64,000 nt of DNA from Sapria himalayana (taxonomy: Eukaryota > Streptophyta > Magnoliopsida > Malpighiales > Rafflesiaceae): assembly GCA_029783825.1 (NCBI GenBank), contig JAREIK010000801.1, forward strand, positions 5,523,890 through 5,587,889, given 5' to 3'. The translations under genes were made by a program, and so were the position numbers. Positions 13,040 through 26,800 of this stretch are shown one piece after another (position 1 is the first letter of the stretch; each line of letters starts with the position of its first letter). Under the pieces are notes generated by a model. The model saw nothing but the letters and a program-made list of their open reading frames with translations. It made no database searches and was not told where the DNA came from.

Positions 13040-13640
13040 CTAATACCAGCCATTATTTAGTGACAGATTTAGCGAGGGAAAATTCCTCGCTAATACAAGC
13101 TGTTATTTAGCGAGAAATTTTTCCTCGTTAATAATATTCATCATTTAGCGATGGATTTAGCGGCAGAATTTCTCTTGCTAATAAAATCCATTATTTAGCG
13201 ATAGATTTAGTGACAGAATTTCATTTGCTAATAGAATCCATGATTTAGCGATGGATTTAGCGACAAAATTTCCTTTGCTAATAAAATCCATGATTTAGTG
13301 ATGGATTTAGCAACAGAATTTTTCTTGCTAATAAAATCCGTGATTTAGCGACGGATTTAGCGACAAAATTTCCCTTGCTAATAGAATCCACGATTTAGCA
13401 ATGGATTTAGCGAATGAATTTCGCTTGCTAATAGAATCCATGATTTAGCAACGGATGTAGCGTTGGAATTTCCCTTGCTAATAGAATTCATGATTTAGCG
13501 ACGGATTTAGCGACAGAATTTTTCTTGCTAATAGAATCCATGATTTAGTGATGGATTTAGCGATGGATTTAGCGATAGATTTAGCGACGGAATTTTCATT
13601 GCTAATAAAATTTATGATTTAGCGATAGATTTTCTCGAGC
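13040..13640 (+). repeat. 50-bp subterminal tandem repeat array of the CACTA element
   Basis: The motif ATTTAGCG recurs at 13094, 13143, 13193, 13243, 13293, 13343, 13393, 13443, 13493 and 13543, which is an almost exact 50-bp period. Each unit follows the plan ATTTAGCGATGGATTTAGCG, AATTTCCCTTGCTAATAG, AATCCATG. There are about 11 units including degenerate edges. A partial internal duplication near 13560-13590 disturbs the last units. Confidence 0.9.
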
Positions 13641-15984
13641 TAGTAAAATACGTAATATAGTGAGGAATTTTCCCTACCTTATAAAATCCATAATTTAGCT
13701 ACGGATTTAGCGACTGTATTTCCCTACCCAATATTTAATTATATAATTTTTTTATTTTTTATTTGTTTTAAAATTTTATTTAATTTTGTTTATTAAATGT
13801 ATGTTAATGGTCTATAGATGAGTAATCCTTGAAGCATACATTCTCCTCGTAAAATCTTTAAAAAAAGTATATTATAAATAAATAATTTAAAAAATATCAA
13901 AATACAAAAAATAATTATATATATTAATAAGGACTAAATTAACTATTTTTATGATGTATTAACTTTTTATAAAATTATGCAAAAAAATTTTCTAAAATTT
14001 TAAAATAAGAAATTTAAAAATTTGTATTAAATTAACATTAAATAATAAATTTGATAAGTATAATAATTTTTTTTTTATTTTAAAAATTAAATTAACATAT
14101 ATTAAAATTTCTACTAATATAAATATAAATTAATTCATTGTATACTAAAATCAAAAATATTTTATAAATTATATGAATTGACGAATAAGCTAGTAAAAAT
14201 TAATATTATTATAAATAAAAAAAATTATTATTATAGAAAACTTTTAAATAAATAAATAATACAATATTTTAAAATCTTGAAATATAATATAAATATAATT
14301 TTTTTAATAAAGTTAAAAGAAAATAAATTAATAATTTATAAATAAATACATTATTGTATGCTCTTATAAAAATTTATACGAATTAAACAATTGAGTAATA
14401 TTTTAACTATTAGCTTTTAACTTTAAGTTTTTATTAAAATAATAAATATAACTTATTTTAATTATCTTCTCACTTTAAGTAATTTATTGAATTTTAAAAA
14501 TTATTAAAAATATCAAATAATATGAAATTTTATGCTTTTAAAATTATTTCATATTATCTTCGTATAAATTAATATGAATTCTTAAAAATTTATAACAATA
14601 AAATATAAATTTTTATATATTTTTTAACATTAATAGTATTTTATAACTCTTAGGCGAGTGACTAGAAGGCAAATCATCATTTCATTTATGGCTTTTTATA
14701 TGGAATTTGTTAATTTTGTACCTATTTGATATTTTTTTATAAGGCTAACCATATATTTTTTTATTTATATATTTATTGTTTATATTAATATTATAATAAA
14801 AAATTTTAAGGTATTTATTTTTCATTTGTACCTTGGAACACGCACATTAATTTTGTTCGAAGAATTTTTTATAGTGTATAAAATTAATTAGTCTTATTGA
14901 TTATATATATATATATTATTTATTTAATGTTTTAATAATTAAAAATATAAAAAATTTGCTAATATTTACAATGTGATTATCTTCTTCGACACCGACGCTT
15001 AAGTGACGCTAACCTCTGCAGAAGGCCATCCATCCCTCAACACCGACGCTTCAACATATATTTAATTTCAATGTTTAGGTTTTAATTTTTATTTGATTTG
15101 AGATACATTTTATACATTTATTCTTCATTGATTAACTTGATTAAGCTTAAGTTTTAATGTTTCCGAAATTCTTCTCCTTTATTCACCGTGGTGTTCTTGG
15201 ATTGTGTATATATACTTAATCATATACACACTTCATGCATTTGTGATATAATGCGTTGTCATTGTGTGGATTTCGATGGTGCACAGTAGGTATGCCGAAT
15301 TAAAAAATTGTTCAATATAAATAACTATACACTATATACACAAACAGTATTCATAAATATAAGTTTGCTTTAAATAAATGTGTTTAAACATAATTATATA
15401 TATATAACTATAAAAAAAGTATACATAAACTATTTAAACATAATTATATCTATAATTATTTATTACCATAGATGTGAAAGGAAAAAAATTGTTATGCATT
15501 ATTTGGGCATATTGGTATTAAGTGGGTGAACTTCTTTATCATGGTTTGGGTGATTTTGATGCTATAGTTTGCTGATATCATTTTTTTGTTATGGTTATAA
15601 ATATTTCTATTTAAAACTTTAATTATTCATGGCCCATTGCTAATGTTTTTTGTTCACGGGTGTTCTTGAGTGAGGAGCACGAAAAAAAAATGCATATGTT
15701 TTTGATTTATTATCTATATTGCATGAAGGGCACAAAAAGATGATTCTAATAATTATTCTAAAAAAAAAATTTTTAGAATAATTATTCAAAAACAAATAGT
15801 TTTTTGTTGTGTTCGTTTATTTTATGGTAGTGTGTATATGTGTTTAATTATTTTTGCATTATTAAAATTACTATGTGTTGTGCATTTAACGTCAATTCTG
15901 AAAAATCCAGAAAAGCCATTTTGGTTTATCTATTCATAATTTTTGTTTTGTGTGTGTGCATGTGTGTGTGTGATAAAAATAATA

Positions 15985-15988
<4 letters not shown>

Positions 15989-16064
<76 letters not shown>
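15989..16064. repeat. Long (TA)n microsatellite
   Basis: An uninterrupted TA run of about 76 bp, preceded by a TG run at about 15950-15971. The open frame across it encodes only an Ile-Tyr repeat. Confidence 0.95.
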
Positions 16065-16065
<1 letters not shown>

Positions 16066-17421
16066 TATTTATTAATTCAACTCTATTAAGTATAGTTTGG
16101 GAAAATTAAAAATAATTTTGTGATTTAATTCAAAATTATCATATTTAATTAACTGGTTTGGTATTTGATCTATAATATTTTTCAAATATGTTTGAAACTC
16201 ATTGATGGTTATCTTTTGATAATTTTTTGAGATTGGAAGGCATATCAATTGAATATTTATGTCTTTTCTTGCTCTATTGATTTGTTGTTGTTAGGTAACC
16301 AAACTTTTTGATTGATTAATTTTGTCATAGAGAAAATATTATCATTAATGGAGACCATAGTTAGTCTTTCAAGATCTTAGTTTCTCCAATGGAGATGATT
16401 TGTAGAACATATATTACAAACCTCAAGACCATTTACCTTGTAAAAAAATGTATATTGATGTTGTATCATGGTTGATGTGTGAGATACATATATCACTATG
16501 CTCTATCAAATCAAAGAAGTTGTCAACAATGACAAATCAACCACTCAAACATATGCTCTAACAAATGGATTCCTATTGTTGCAAGTTGATACTCATCTAT
16601 TATTAATATTGCATAATTGGTAATTAATCTACCCTTTATACTCTAATTGCAATTAGATACTCATCTATTAGTAAGCTTTCTCAATTGAACTATAATCTAT
16701 ATTTTAATATTTGATTAATGAGAAAGTATAATGGAATATACTATAGACCATGTTAAAGATAAAGCATAGAGAAATATTATCTCATCTATAAATGAGCATT
16801 CTCATTTGATAGTAGATACTCATTTGTAGTGGTAGCAGTACAAGAAGAAGAAGTAGAAAAAAATGACAAAGAAGCAGTAAGAGAAGGAGAAAAAGTTTAA
16901 GATGATGAAGAAATTAGAGTAGCCTTATAGCTCTTAAGTAGCAATTACATGCATTACAAGAAATCCTAATCATTCTAATCTTCAAATAGAAAAAAATATT
17001 AGGCTTGCATCTGTTTAATTACAAAACAAAATAACAAAAACAATTTAATATTATGCATTGATACCACTAAAAGGTAGGAATATTGCTCTGAGAAGTATTT
17101 TCTTAAATTAGTTCAATTTTAAAATTTTATTAAATAGATTTTCTTGACAATGAAAGAACTATTCTTTATAATTTGTTGCATCCAAAAACAGCACTAACTT
17201 TTATCTAACTTTGCAAAAAAAAAAAGGAATTCCTCCACAACACTAATAATAATAATAATACTTAATATTTTCATCCTTAATTTACACACACACACACACA
17301 CACACGTATATAATGGATAATAATGTTATGGAATCCAAAAAAAAAATATCTATGATTGGGTTATATTTTAGTACATTATTCGAATACTCATAATTATCCC
17401 AATATAATTAAAAAAAAACAT

Positions 17422-17474
17422 TATGCATAAACTCGTTTCAGCTTACTCAGTATGCAAAACCGAGTTTATGCATA
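17422..17474. repeat. Inverted repeat with 14-bp perfect arms
   Basis: TATGCATAAACTCG at 17422-17435 is the exact reverse complement of CGAGTTTATGCATA at 17461-17474, separated by a 25-base loop. More copies of ATAAACTC / GAGTTT follow to about 17580. No function assigned. Confidence 0.7.
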
Positions 17475-18029
17475 TGTTTATGCATACAGAGTATTTATGA
17501 ACTCCATATGCATATGTTTTTTTTACGAAATAATGAGTTTCTACATAAACTCATATGCATACTTGAGTATATGCATTCCGTATGAATAAAGGAAGGTAAT
17601 TATCAGTATAGGAAGTTGGAAGATCCAAATCATAAAATTTTTGGATTTGGGACCCCAAATGTTATATTAAAATTAAAAATTGTAAAAATATATAAATGTT
17701 TTCATGTTGGTTCCCCTTAACATTTTTTCCTATAATATTATAACTTTTTCCACTTTTGTTGCACCAAAATGGATCAACTTTGTTTATCTCAAATAAGTTT
17801 TTAAAAAATTTAAATCTAAAATAATAGTTTCAGAAATCAAAAATCAATTTTTGATTCTCATAGAGTTTACTAAAATATACTTCTTCAAAGAACAATGATA
17901 GGTTCAAACCCAGGGCTTACATCCATTTAATGATGCCACCAACTATCCAACTAGTAACTTTTTAGAAATATTGGATTCAAAAATCTTTATCATTATAATG
18001 CAAGTAGGATTTGATTATATTAAGTGTTT

Positions 18030-19316
18030 AGAATTATGAGTATTTGTGTAACTATATGCATATCCACATGTAACTATATTTATAATTACATGTATAATAA
18101 CATACAATATTATATTTAACTATATGTGTATAACTATGTATAAATATTTGTATAACTATATATAAATATTTGTATAATTATATAACACTCTACCACATTA
18201 AATATAACTATTTTATAACTATGTATACATATATGTAAATCTATATATTTATTGATAACTTTATATATTTGTGTATAACTATTTGTATGAATAGATTTAT
18301 ATATAACTATATGTTTAAATATATAAAAATATTAATAGCTATATATACTATATGTATAATAAGATATAACTATAAATAATTGTATATTATTATATATATA
18401 ACTATAATAACTTTATACATAACTATATTAAAATATATAATTTACATCTTATATTTAATATACATTTGTATATATTAGTCTATAAAAATGTATTTTACTA
18501 TATCTATACCTATACATATCAATATGTATAAATATATAAAATTATATGAATAAATATATATACCTGCATGTATAACTATAAGTATAACTATATGTGTAAC
18601 TAAATGTATAACCACATGTAACTATATTTATAATTACATGTATTAAAAAATAAAACATTATGTTTAATTATATGTGTATATATATAAATATTTATAAAAC
18701 TAAATAAAATTTTATATAATTAAATATAACTATATTTTTAACTATTTATACATATATGTATACATATATGTAAATATATATATTTGTTTATAACATTGTA
18801 TATATTTATGTATAACTAAATATAACTACTCGTATGAATATATACATATATAACTAAATGGTTAATGATATATAAATTTGTATAACTATATATATTATAT
18901 GTATAATAACATATAACTATAAATAATTCTATCTTACTATATGTATAACTATAAAAACTTTATACATAACTATATTTAAATATATAATTAACATGTATTT
19001 AATATACATTTTTATATATTAGTATAAAAAATGTAATTTAGCATTTCCATACCTATATATAACTATATGTATAAATATATGAAATTATATGAAAAAATAT
19101 ATATACATACATGTATAAATATAAGTTTAACTATACGTGTAACTAAATATATAACCACATGTAACTATATTTATACTTATATGTATAAAAATATACAACA
19201 TAAAGTTTAACTAAATGTGTATAACTATATATAAATATTTGTATAACTATAAAAACTCTATATAAATAAATATAACTTTATTTTTAATTATGTAAACATA
19301 TATGTATACATATATG
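18030..19316. repeat. AT-rich satellite array 1, period about 548 bp (left part)
   Basis: The marker CCACATGTAACTATATTTATA occurs at 18064, 18612 and 19155, with spacings of 548 and 543 bp. The intervening blocks repeat in the same order. The sequence is composed largely of TATAACTATATGTATAA-type words. The array is split by hAT copy A and resumes at 22757. Confidence 0.85.
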
Positions 19317-19485
19317 TAGAGGTGTCAAATGGGCCGGGCTGGCCCGGCCGGGCCCGTTTATTTTGGAGCACGAGCGTGCTTTCGTGTTGGACCGGCACGG
19401 CACGGTTACAGTACCGTGCCGTGCCCAGCCCGACATGGTTTAAAAAAGTTGAGCCCGGCACGGCTTGCCGTTCGGGGTAGAAATT
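19317..19485. repeat. GC-rich 3' terminal region of hAT copy A with perfect hairpin
   Basis: Contains GGCACGGCACGGT (19394-19406), loop TACAGT, then ACCGTGCCGTGCC (19413-19425), a perfect 13-bp inverted repeat. The region is dense in CGGCACGG words, likely transposase-binding subterminal repeats as in Ac. The same hairpin sits in the 3' end of copies C and D. Confidence 0.85.
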
Positions 19486-19884
19486 TTTTTTTTAAAATAT
19501 TAAAATATATTTAAAATTTTAGATATTGTATAGTATTATATATTTATAATTTTAAAAATGTTAAAATTAAAAATTTATTAAAAAAACAAAGTTTAAATTT
19601 TTTTTTTGTAATATCAAATTAGTTTAAATTTTATTATAATTATTAATTATATAATAAAGTTATTAATTTTTAAAAGAAAAATTAAAACAAAAAAAAATAA
19701 ATCAATACATTATGTTAGTAAAAATAAAAATTAAAAAAAACATAAATAACACAAATGAAAAATTACCAATCATCCATTTGAAACCGAAGGTCCGAACAAA
19801 ACAAATTACAGTTTCAACACAACGTACAAACAAAGCGTACAATCAATAAAAAAAACATCGAAAACAAAAAATAGTAGATCATCA

Positions 19885-21999
19885 TCAATCGTCAATCGGC
19901 ATATCATGAGAATCATCAGTCGCAACATCAAGATCAGTATCATATGGATCATCATCATCGGCAATCAACTCCTCCGCCATCATAGTGGATGTGGATGCGA
20001 CAGTAGTCCCTGTCCTAGTCCCAACTCCAGCACGATCATGTATGCTAAACCTCGAATCCTCCCAACCCTTCAAACAAGGCAAGGCCTCAACCATATCTGG
20101 ACGTAATCTCAATCTTCTATCTGAAATCATGTTCACTACAACAGAAAAAGTAGACTCCGATGCTACGCTCGACACCGGAGGAGTCAGTAGATCCCGTGCC
20201 ATCCTAGATAGCACGGGAAAGGTGGACTCATATGATTTCCACCACTGTAATAAATCAAGATTCTTAGTATTAGAATGTGATAGGATTGAGCAGTAATTGC
20301 TATCTAAGTACCGAGACAGCTTGCTCCTATGTGATGGTCCACCCCTACATTTCCCCCTCGCTAGCTGAATGGAAAAATATTCATCTCCGAATAAGGTATC
20401 AATGTCCGTAATCGAAGTCTCACTACCACCACAACCATACCTAGTATCGTAGTATGTGAACAAATCAGTCAACTTCTCGTGAATGAACCCTTCAGGTGGG
20501 TCTTCCAGGTTCATGCACGAGGAAATGTAAGTCAGAGTGTTTTCTACCCCTTCCACCTTAACCCTAAGGTCCATGCATGCAGCGAGGCAATAAAGAGATG
20601 GAACGGTGGACCAGTACTTCAAGTACTTGGTTTCCATCTCTGCAACCATATGGCTAAGTGTCGGGTCAGCTCGATACTTCCTAAACATGCTACTAATGTT
20701 GCATATGCACCGGAGTGCAATGCAAGTGGTGGGCGTATAAACCGACGAACACATGTTCGTCGTGTCATAAAAAATCTTCAGGAATTTCATAAATGAAATT
20801 TTTGAAGCCTAGTCAGTATCGTTAATAAATAGTTCGTCATTCTTACTATTGACGTAATCGGATATCACGTGTTCGTATCCAACACATGATTCTAACATCA
20901 GGTACGTGTAATTCAAATGATGTCTCACATCCGATTGGAATTTCTTCTTCTTAAGATTCGCAGACAAACAGAGAGTACCAAACTCTTGTTGTCTGCGAGG
21001 AGTGCGAATATATTTTAGTGCATTACGTGTATTATCCAACGTGGGGGAACACACCTTAATACCCACTTGAACAATCAAGTTAATCACGTGACACATGCAT
21101 CTGACATGAAAGATCTTTCCTAATGGTGCGTCTCTAATATTCCTAATAAACATATTGATCGCTACTCCATTATTAGATGCGTTATCGAATGTGACACTAA
21201 AAATTTTATTTTGAACTTTATATTCCCTAAAGATTTTCATCATACACTCAAAAATGGCTGAGCCATCATGAGGATGAAGAATCTTAGAGAATCCTAAAAT
21301 TTTTTTATTGATTGTCCAGTTAGAATCTACATAGTGGCTGGTGAGACATGCATAAGAAGATTCATCATGACTTGTCCATATATCGGACATCACGGATACC
21401 ACTCCACTATATGCCATAAATTCCTTTATTATTTTTTGTTTTTCTAACTTATATATCTTTAGTATGTCATTCCTAGATGTGGACCTAGGGATCCTATGAT
21501 AGGTAGACTGAAAATATGTCTGCATGATGCGCACTGCCCTTGGATCTTCCAAAAATCTGATCGGAAGACCCATCAATGTGATAAGTCTGGCCATGCCGTC
21601 CCTACCCAACTCGCTGGAGTATATGAAGGGAGTAAACTTTGAGACTGATCTCGATCCAGTCTCAAAAAATGCAGTGCCAAGTTGGGTTTGCCTAGGATCT
21701 AATGGTCCATGTTTTTTGGTGCATAATTCGGCATGCCTTTTAAGGTGCCCTGTCCCAAATGAACTCTTACATGTTAAAATTCTCATACAATATTTGCACT
21801 GTGTCATTTCTTGTTCCTCACCCCTAACATTTTTTTGTGTTATTATATTAAAATGAGGCCAAACTACAGAAGTCCTAGTTTTTTGTTTTTTAGAAGTTTG
21901 GGTTGAGACGACTGGAGAAACCAAAGTTTCAGCAGCCTCAGACCTCTGTATAGTATTTTTATTTTCAAAATTTAAATATGTTTCAGTTGTATTTGTCAT
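19885..21999 (-). pseudogene. hAT transposase, copy A, one in-frame stop
   Basis: One 705-codon frame runs from ATG at 21997-21999 to the stop at 19885. It is broken only by TAG at 20809-20811; 396 codons precede it, and 6 codons separate it from the next ATG. Residues 37-42 (KKQKTR) look like a nuclear signal. A BED zinc finger lies at about 44-95 (Trp47, Cys68, Cys71, His85, His89/Cys93). The RNase H-fold core follows, with likely catalytic Asp206 in MSDIWTS, Asp272 in FDNASNN, and a Cys-x2-His at 301-304. After the stop come the rest of the core and the hAT dimerisation region, with MARDLLTPPVSSVASEST carrying the likely catalytic Glu. The tail is acidic. Copy D has TGG (Trp) at the position of the stop, so Trp is ancestral. 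The protein would be a cut-and-paste transposase acting in the nucleus. Readthrough is possible but unproven. Confidence 0.93.
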
Positions 22000-22756
22000 T
22001 TTTTATGATTTTTGTTTCTAAGAATAGTTTAATAAAGACTAGATGACTGATTTTTATTTTTCTTAATTTTGGTCTAAAGAGAGAAACTATAGAGAGAGAA
22101 AGTTAAAAAAACCGTAAAATAAATTACCCGGTAAAGGTAGTGAGGTCGGTCACGTGCACAGTGCACCACAGTCAAGCTCTAATGTTCAAAACTTAAGTCA
22201 AGATTCATGAAAATCCAAGCCGAATGCCAAAATCCCGAGGCCCAAAAGAGAGAAGCAAGATTTTTGAGAGAGAAATAGAATGATTTGAGAGAATTTATGT
22301 TTTTGAAAAATATAAATGTTAAAGGGAGGGGGGTAGAATTTATAGATTAAAGATATTAATTTTTTATAAAAAAGATATTTTTTTTATTTTTTTGAATTTT
22401 TATTAATTTTTTAGGAGGCAGAATCATGAGGACCATTGGATTCTACCCCCTAGCCGTTTGAGGTGAATCTAACGGCTGAAAATATATTTTTTTTTATTTT
22501 TTTTCCCGTTGGGGGAATAGGGGTCTTGGTCGGTTCGGGGCTTCGAGCTTCGTAAAGTGGGACCGATGGTAGCGTCCAATCAGACCCGACCCACGGTCTT
22601 TTCTCCGGGAGGGGCGTGGGTCTTTCGCGGGGTAGCCTGTGCCCTGTAGGCACTAGGCTCGAGTGACACCGGCACGGGACGAACCCGTGCCGGCACGGCC
22701 CGTGCCTGACCCGGGCACGGCACGGGCCGAGCACGGCACACCGGTTGACACCTCTA
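22000..22756 (-). repeat. hAT copy A 5' untranslated and GC-rich 5' end
   Basis: Upstream of the transposase ATG (minus strand) is about 450 bp of leader containing a run of AGAGAGAGAAA words near 22080-22100 and 22260-22290. It is followed by the GC-rich end at 22450-22756 with repeated GGCACGG/CCGTGCC words and TIR TAGAGGTGTCAA. The same leader is recognisable upstream of copies B, C and D. Confidence 0.75.
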
Positions 22757-22920
22757 CATATATGTAAATCTATATAATTGTTTATAACTTTGTATACATT
22801 TATTTATATTTACTTATAACTACTTGTATGCATATATCTATATATAATTATATGTTCAACTAAATGTAACTATTTATAACTACATTTACTATATGTTTTC
22901 TAACATATAATTATATATGG
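22757..22920. repeat. Satellite array 1, right part after the hAT insertion
   Basis: Starts with the second CATATATG target duplication and continues the 548-bp unit exactly where it was interrupted (TGTAAATCTATATAATTG then TTTATAACTTTGTATACA). It then runs into the duplicated leader. Confidence 0.8.
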
Positions 22921-23826
22921 AATAATACTATATTGTTGCACCAACATGAAATAAAACCGCTAAATATATAATATCAACAATATGTAAGTACATAGCATGA
23001 GAGTGTCCATTGATCAGGCTCATATATGGTATAATACAAATAAGGGTTGTACTCTTACCTAATCCCAGCCCTTGGGCCTCAGGCTCAAATATGAACTTAT
23101 GTATAACAAAAAATATAATATTTGATAGGTTTGTACTGAAGAACTTATATTTTCTTTTATATAATTCTTCATTCTAACACTGCACTCATTATGTGTCTCT
23201 CTCTCCCTCTATAATTCTTTATGTCTTTCTCTTCCTCTTTTTCTTTGTGTCACACTCTCTCTCGTGTTATTTTTTTTTCTGGCTATTCTTTCTTGATTGT
23301 TCTCTCTCTCCACCCCCTCTCTCTCTCTCCACCCCCTCTCTCTCTCTCCCCCCCTCTCTCTCCCTCTCTCTCTCCCCCCTCTCTCTCCCCCCCTCTCTCT
23401 CCCTCTCTCCCCATCTCTCTCCCCCTCTCTCCCTTTCACCTTTTCTCTCCCACTCTCTCACCCTCCTTTTCTCTCCATCTCCCAATTTCTCTACCCCTCT
23501 TTCTCCCTACCTTATCTCTCTCTCTCCCTCCCTCACCTCCTTCAAACATTAAATGTATTTTTTTTGCTTTCATTTCTTGTGCATTATTGTACTTTGCACC
23601 CTTTATCTAGTATAACTGTGATATCTTTTAATCTTTATCGTGCTAAAAATTACGTTATCTATTAATGTAGATTGTGAAAATGCATTGCCTCTATATTCAT
23701 GATATTTAAATTTTAAATATTCATCTGTAAGTAATTTTATTTTATTTTTTGTATATTTTGAAGTTATAGAATATTTTATTTATATTAATGATTGAGCATT
23801 ATTTTATGTAAATAAAATAGGGAAAA
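22921..23826 (+). promoter_or_regulatory. CACTA transposase leader: CT-rich tract and leader intron (copy 1)
   Basis: This non-coding block begins near TTGTTGCACCAACATGA and contains a long CT/CCCT tract at about 23296-23545. An intron-like segment starts GTAAGT at 23727 and ends TAG at 23820, seven bases before the transposase ATG at 23827. The whole block is duplicated at 34290-35214 in the same order, and the donor (GTAAGT or GTGAGT) and acceptor are kept in both. I infer promoter plus 5' leader. The many small frames on both strands of the CT tract (Leu-Ser-Pro or Arg-Glu-Gly rich) are composition artefacts. Confidence 0.65.
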
Positions 23827-26800
23827 ATGAGCTCAGATCGTCAGTGGATGTACAAAAGGGTTATTAATGGATATTTGAATAATGATTTTTTGACCAGGCT
23901 TGAAACTTTCATCTATTTTGCATGTAGTTGATCGAGATTGAAGGATGGAGAAAAAATTAAGTGTCCATGTAATCATTAAAAGTGTCAGAATATTTCTTTT
24001 CGTGATGCAAACACTATAGATATCATTTGGCAAAATATGGCTTTGTGTCAAATTATTTTGTTTGGATTTATCATGGGGAAAGTATAAAGGCTTTGATTAT
24101 TGACCAAAATGAGAGTATTGAATCGTTTTCTTGTGGTAAAGAATCATCAAACACATACCATAGAATGATCAAGGAAGCTATTGGTCCTGACTTCAATATA
24201 GATTACATGGATGAACTACCTAATCCTAAAGCTTTGAAATTTTATGAAATGCTTAAAGTTGCAGATAAAGAGTTGTGGCCTAGTTGTAAAACACATTCGC
24301 AATTATCACTTGTGGCTCGACTAATGAGCATTAAGTCAGAAAATCATATGTCTGAGAAATTATTTGATCAGGTGACAGAACTGATGAAAGAGATTGTTCA
24401 TGATAATAATTTGATCACTAACAACTTTTACAACACTAAGAAGTTACTACGAAGAATGGGTCTACCAGTTGAAAAAATTGATTATTATTAATTGGATGCA
24501 TGTTATATTGGGGAGGTGATAGTGATTTAATTAGCTGTAAGTTTTGTGACCATTCTCAATTTAGGAAGGCACCTCATGCTGTAGACACAAGAAAAAAATT
24601 AAAGGTTGTCTTTAAGAAGATGTATTATTTTTCATTAATTCCTTGATTACAGAGACTATATACATCAAATGCTATAGCAAATGATATGAGGTGGAATTCC
24701 GAGCATGAGGTTGAAGAAAGGGTAATGCGTCATCCATCAGATTCACCTGCTTGGAAGCATTTTAATTATATACATCAAGATTTTGCAGCAAAAAGTCGAA
24801 ATGTGAGATTGGGTCTCTGCACTGATGGATTTCAGCCATTTGGGCAATCTGGACAATAGTATTCAACATGACCAGTGATAGTGATGCCTTATAACTTGCT
24901 TCCATGGTTGTGTATGAATGAGAAATATATGTTTTTGTCAATATTGGTTCCAGGGCCAAAAATCTGAAAGACATGCTGGATATTTTCTTACAGCCTCTTA
25001 TTGCGAAGTTAAATCATTTATGAGATGTTGACGTGAATACATATGATATCATAAAGAAGCAAAAATTCAATATGTGGGTAGCCCTTATGTGGATGGTAAG
25101 TGACTTTCATGCATATTCAATATTGTCTAGCTGGAGTACTGTAGAATGATTCGCATGCCTATATTGCATGATAGATTCTGATGCATTTACCCTCAAATTT
25201 AGTGGTAAACAGTCATGATTTGATAACCATCGTAAGTTTCAATCAACAAATCATCCATTTCGAAGAAATAAAACTGTATTTCGAAAAAATAAAACTGTGA
25301 TGACAGTTGCACTAGTAGTTCGTTCAGGAGATGATATTATGACTGAGATTCAGAGTTTGGGTTTGAAGAAGGTAACTGAGAAGGAAGCTACTGAAAGTAA
25401 TGGACCAATAGGCAAATTATTTGGCTGGAGGAAACATAGTATATTTTGGAACTTTCCTTTTTAGAAGTCCAATTTAATTCGTCATAACTTAGATGTAATG
25501 CATATTGGAAAAAATGTTTTTGACAATATTTACAACACTATCCTTAATGTAGACGGAAAAATAAAAGATACTTTAAAATCAAGACAAGAGATGAACGATA
25601 ATGTTGGCATCCTGAATTGAAATTGAATGAGGAAACATGAAAATTCCCTAAAGCTTGCTACACACTTGATAAGAAGGCAAGACAGATATTGTGTGAATGA
25701 GTTAAAAATTTGAAATTCCCTGATGGATATGTGTCGAATATGGGTATTTGCGTGGATATGAAGAATCTTAGTTATTTGGAATAAAAAGTCATGACTATCA
25801 TGTATTTATGCAGAGATTAATACTAATTGCATTCCATGAATTACTTCTACTAAGTGTTTGGAAGGTCCTTATAGAACTTAGTTTTTTTTTCAAACAGCTA
25901 ACTGCAACCACAATCAAAATAAATGACATGGTGAGATTGGAGAATGACACTCCACTTATTATTTGTAAGCTTAGATGGATATTCCCACGAGTTTTTTTTG
26001 ACTCGATGGAGCATTTGTCGGTCCATTTGGCATATGAAGCAAAGATTGCAGAGCTAGTGCAATTCAGGTGGATGTATCATTTTGAGAGGTAAATACATAT
26101 AATTTACTGTGTTTTATTATTTAGAACTTTAAGTATTATTGTAATTTAATCTAATTGAAACCTAACATTATGGATGTAGGTATCTTCATAAGTTAAAATT
26201 AAATGTTAGAAACAATGAAAAAATTGAAGGTTCAATTTGCAATACATATTTATTAGAAGAAGCATCATCATTTTGTTCTTATTATTTTGAGGATCAGGTC
26301 AATACAAAGAATAGAAATGTGCCATGGAATTATGAAGGTCATGTGATGGTAGAAGATGATTCTGTGGATAAACTATCTATCTTCAAGCACATTGGAAGAG
26401 CATTTGGAAGAGCAATGAAAAGATGTATGATAGATGAAAAGTACAAAGCAACCCGGAGCTACATTTTACTAAATTGTGAGGAGGTGGCACCATATATTGA
26501 ATATGTATACCCAAAATGGTTGTAGGTTTAATAATAGTTTAATTTTATCTTTAATAGGAATGATTAAAAATTGAAATACATTTTTTTCTCTCTTTTTATA
26601 TTTGTGCAGCATTTATGTTGAGCAGTTAAAATATAAGCATCCAGCAATTTCCAGCAATGATGTCGATTATATGCTAGAAACTAAATTTATGGTTTGGTTA
26701 AAAAATTATGTGAGTATAATTAAGTTTTATATTTTTGAATTATTTAATTTATTAGTATATTTATTTGTTAATATCATTTCTTTAATTTATGTCACATGTA

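Larger units (their letters stand above)
13741..18029. other. AT-rich internal CACTA sequence, no gene recognised
   Basis: Mostly A/T-rich sequence with no protein similarity. Landmarks are a GC-richer patch at about 14980-15060 with two copies of ACACCGACGCTT, a long TA run, a GAAGAAG-rich purine stretch near 16830-16920, a CA run at 17284-17305, and an inverted repeat at 17422-17474. Part of this may be the 5' non-coding portion of the CACTA element. Confidence 0.5.
19317..22756 (-). mobile_element. hAT (Ac-like) transposon, copy A, nearly intact
   Basis: Ends are the inverted repeat TAGAGGTGTCAA (12 of 12 identical: 19317-19328 and 22745-22756). They are flanked by a perfect 8-bp target duplication CATATATG at 19309-19316 and 22757-22764. 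The element is 3440 bp and inserted into the 548-bp satellite. It has GC-rich ends of GGCACGG/CCGTGCC words, unlike the AT-rich surroundings, and one transposase frame on the minus strand with a single internal stop. Confidence 0.97.

Noticed and set aside
13040..13640. Regular repeats with a 50-bp period could suggest a CRISPR array
   Set aside because: The units are similar along their whole length with no unique spacers, and the context is a plant CACTA terminus.
19906..21856. Plus-strand frames of 66-110 residues
   Set aside because: Antisense shadows of the hAT copy A transposase.
23193..23665. Several overlapping long frames on both strands (Ser/Leu/Pro rich and Arg/Glu/Gly rich)
   Set aside because: They are translations of the CT-rich leader tract, which opens many frames at once. 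The same happens in the duplicate at 34560-35034.
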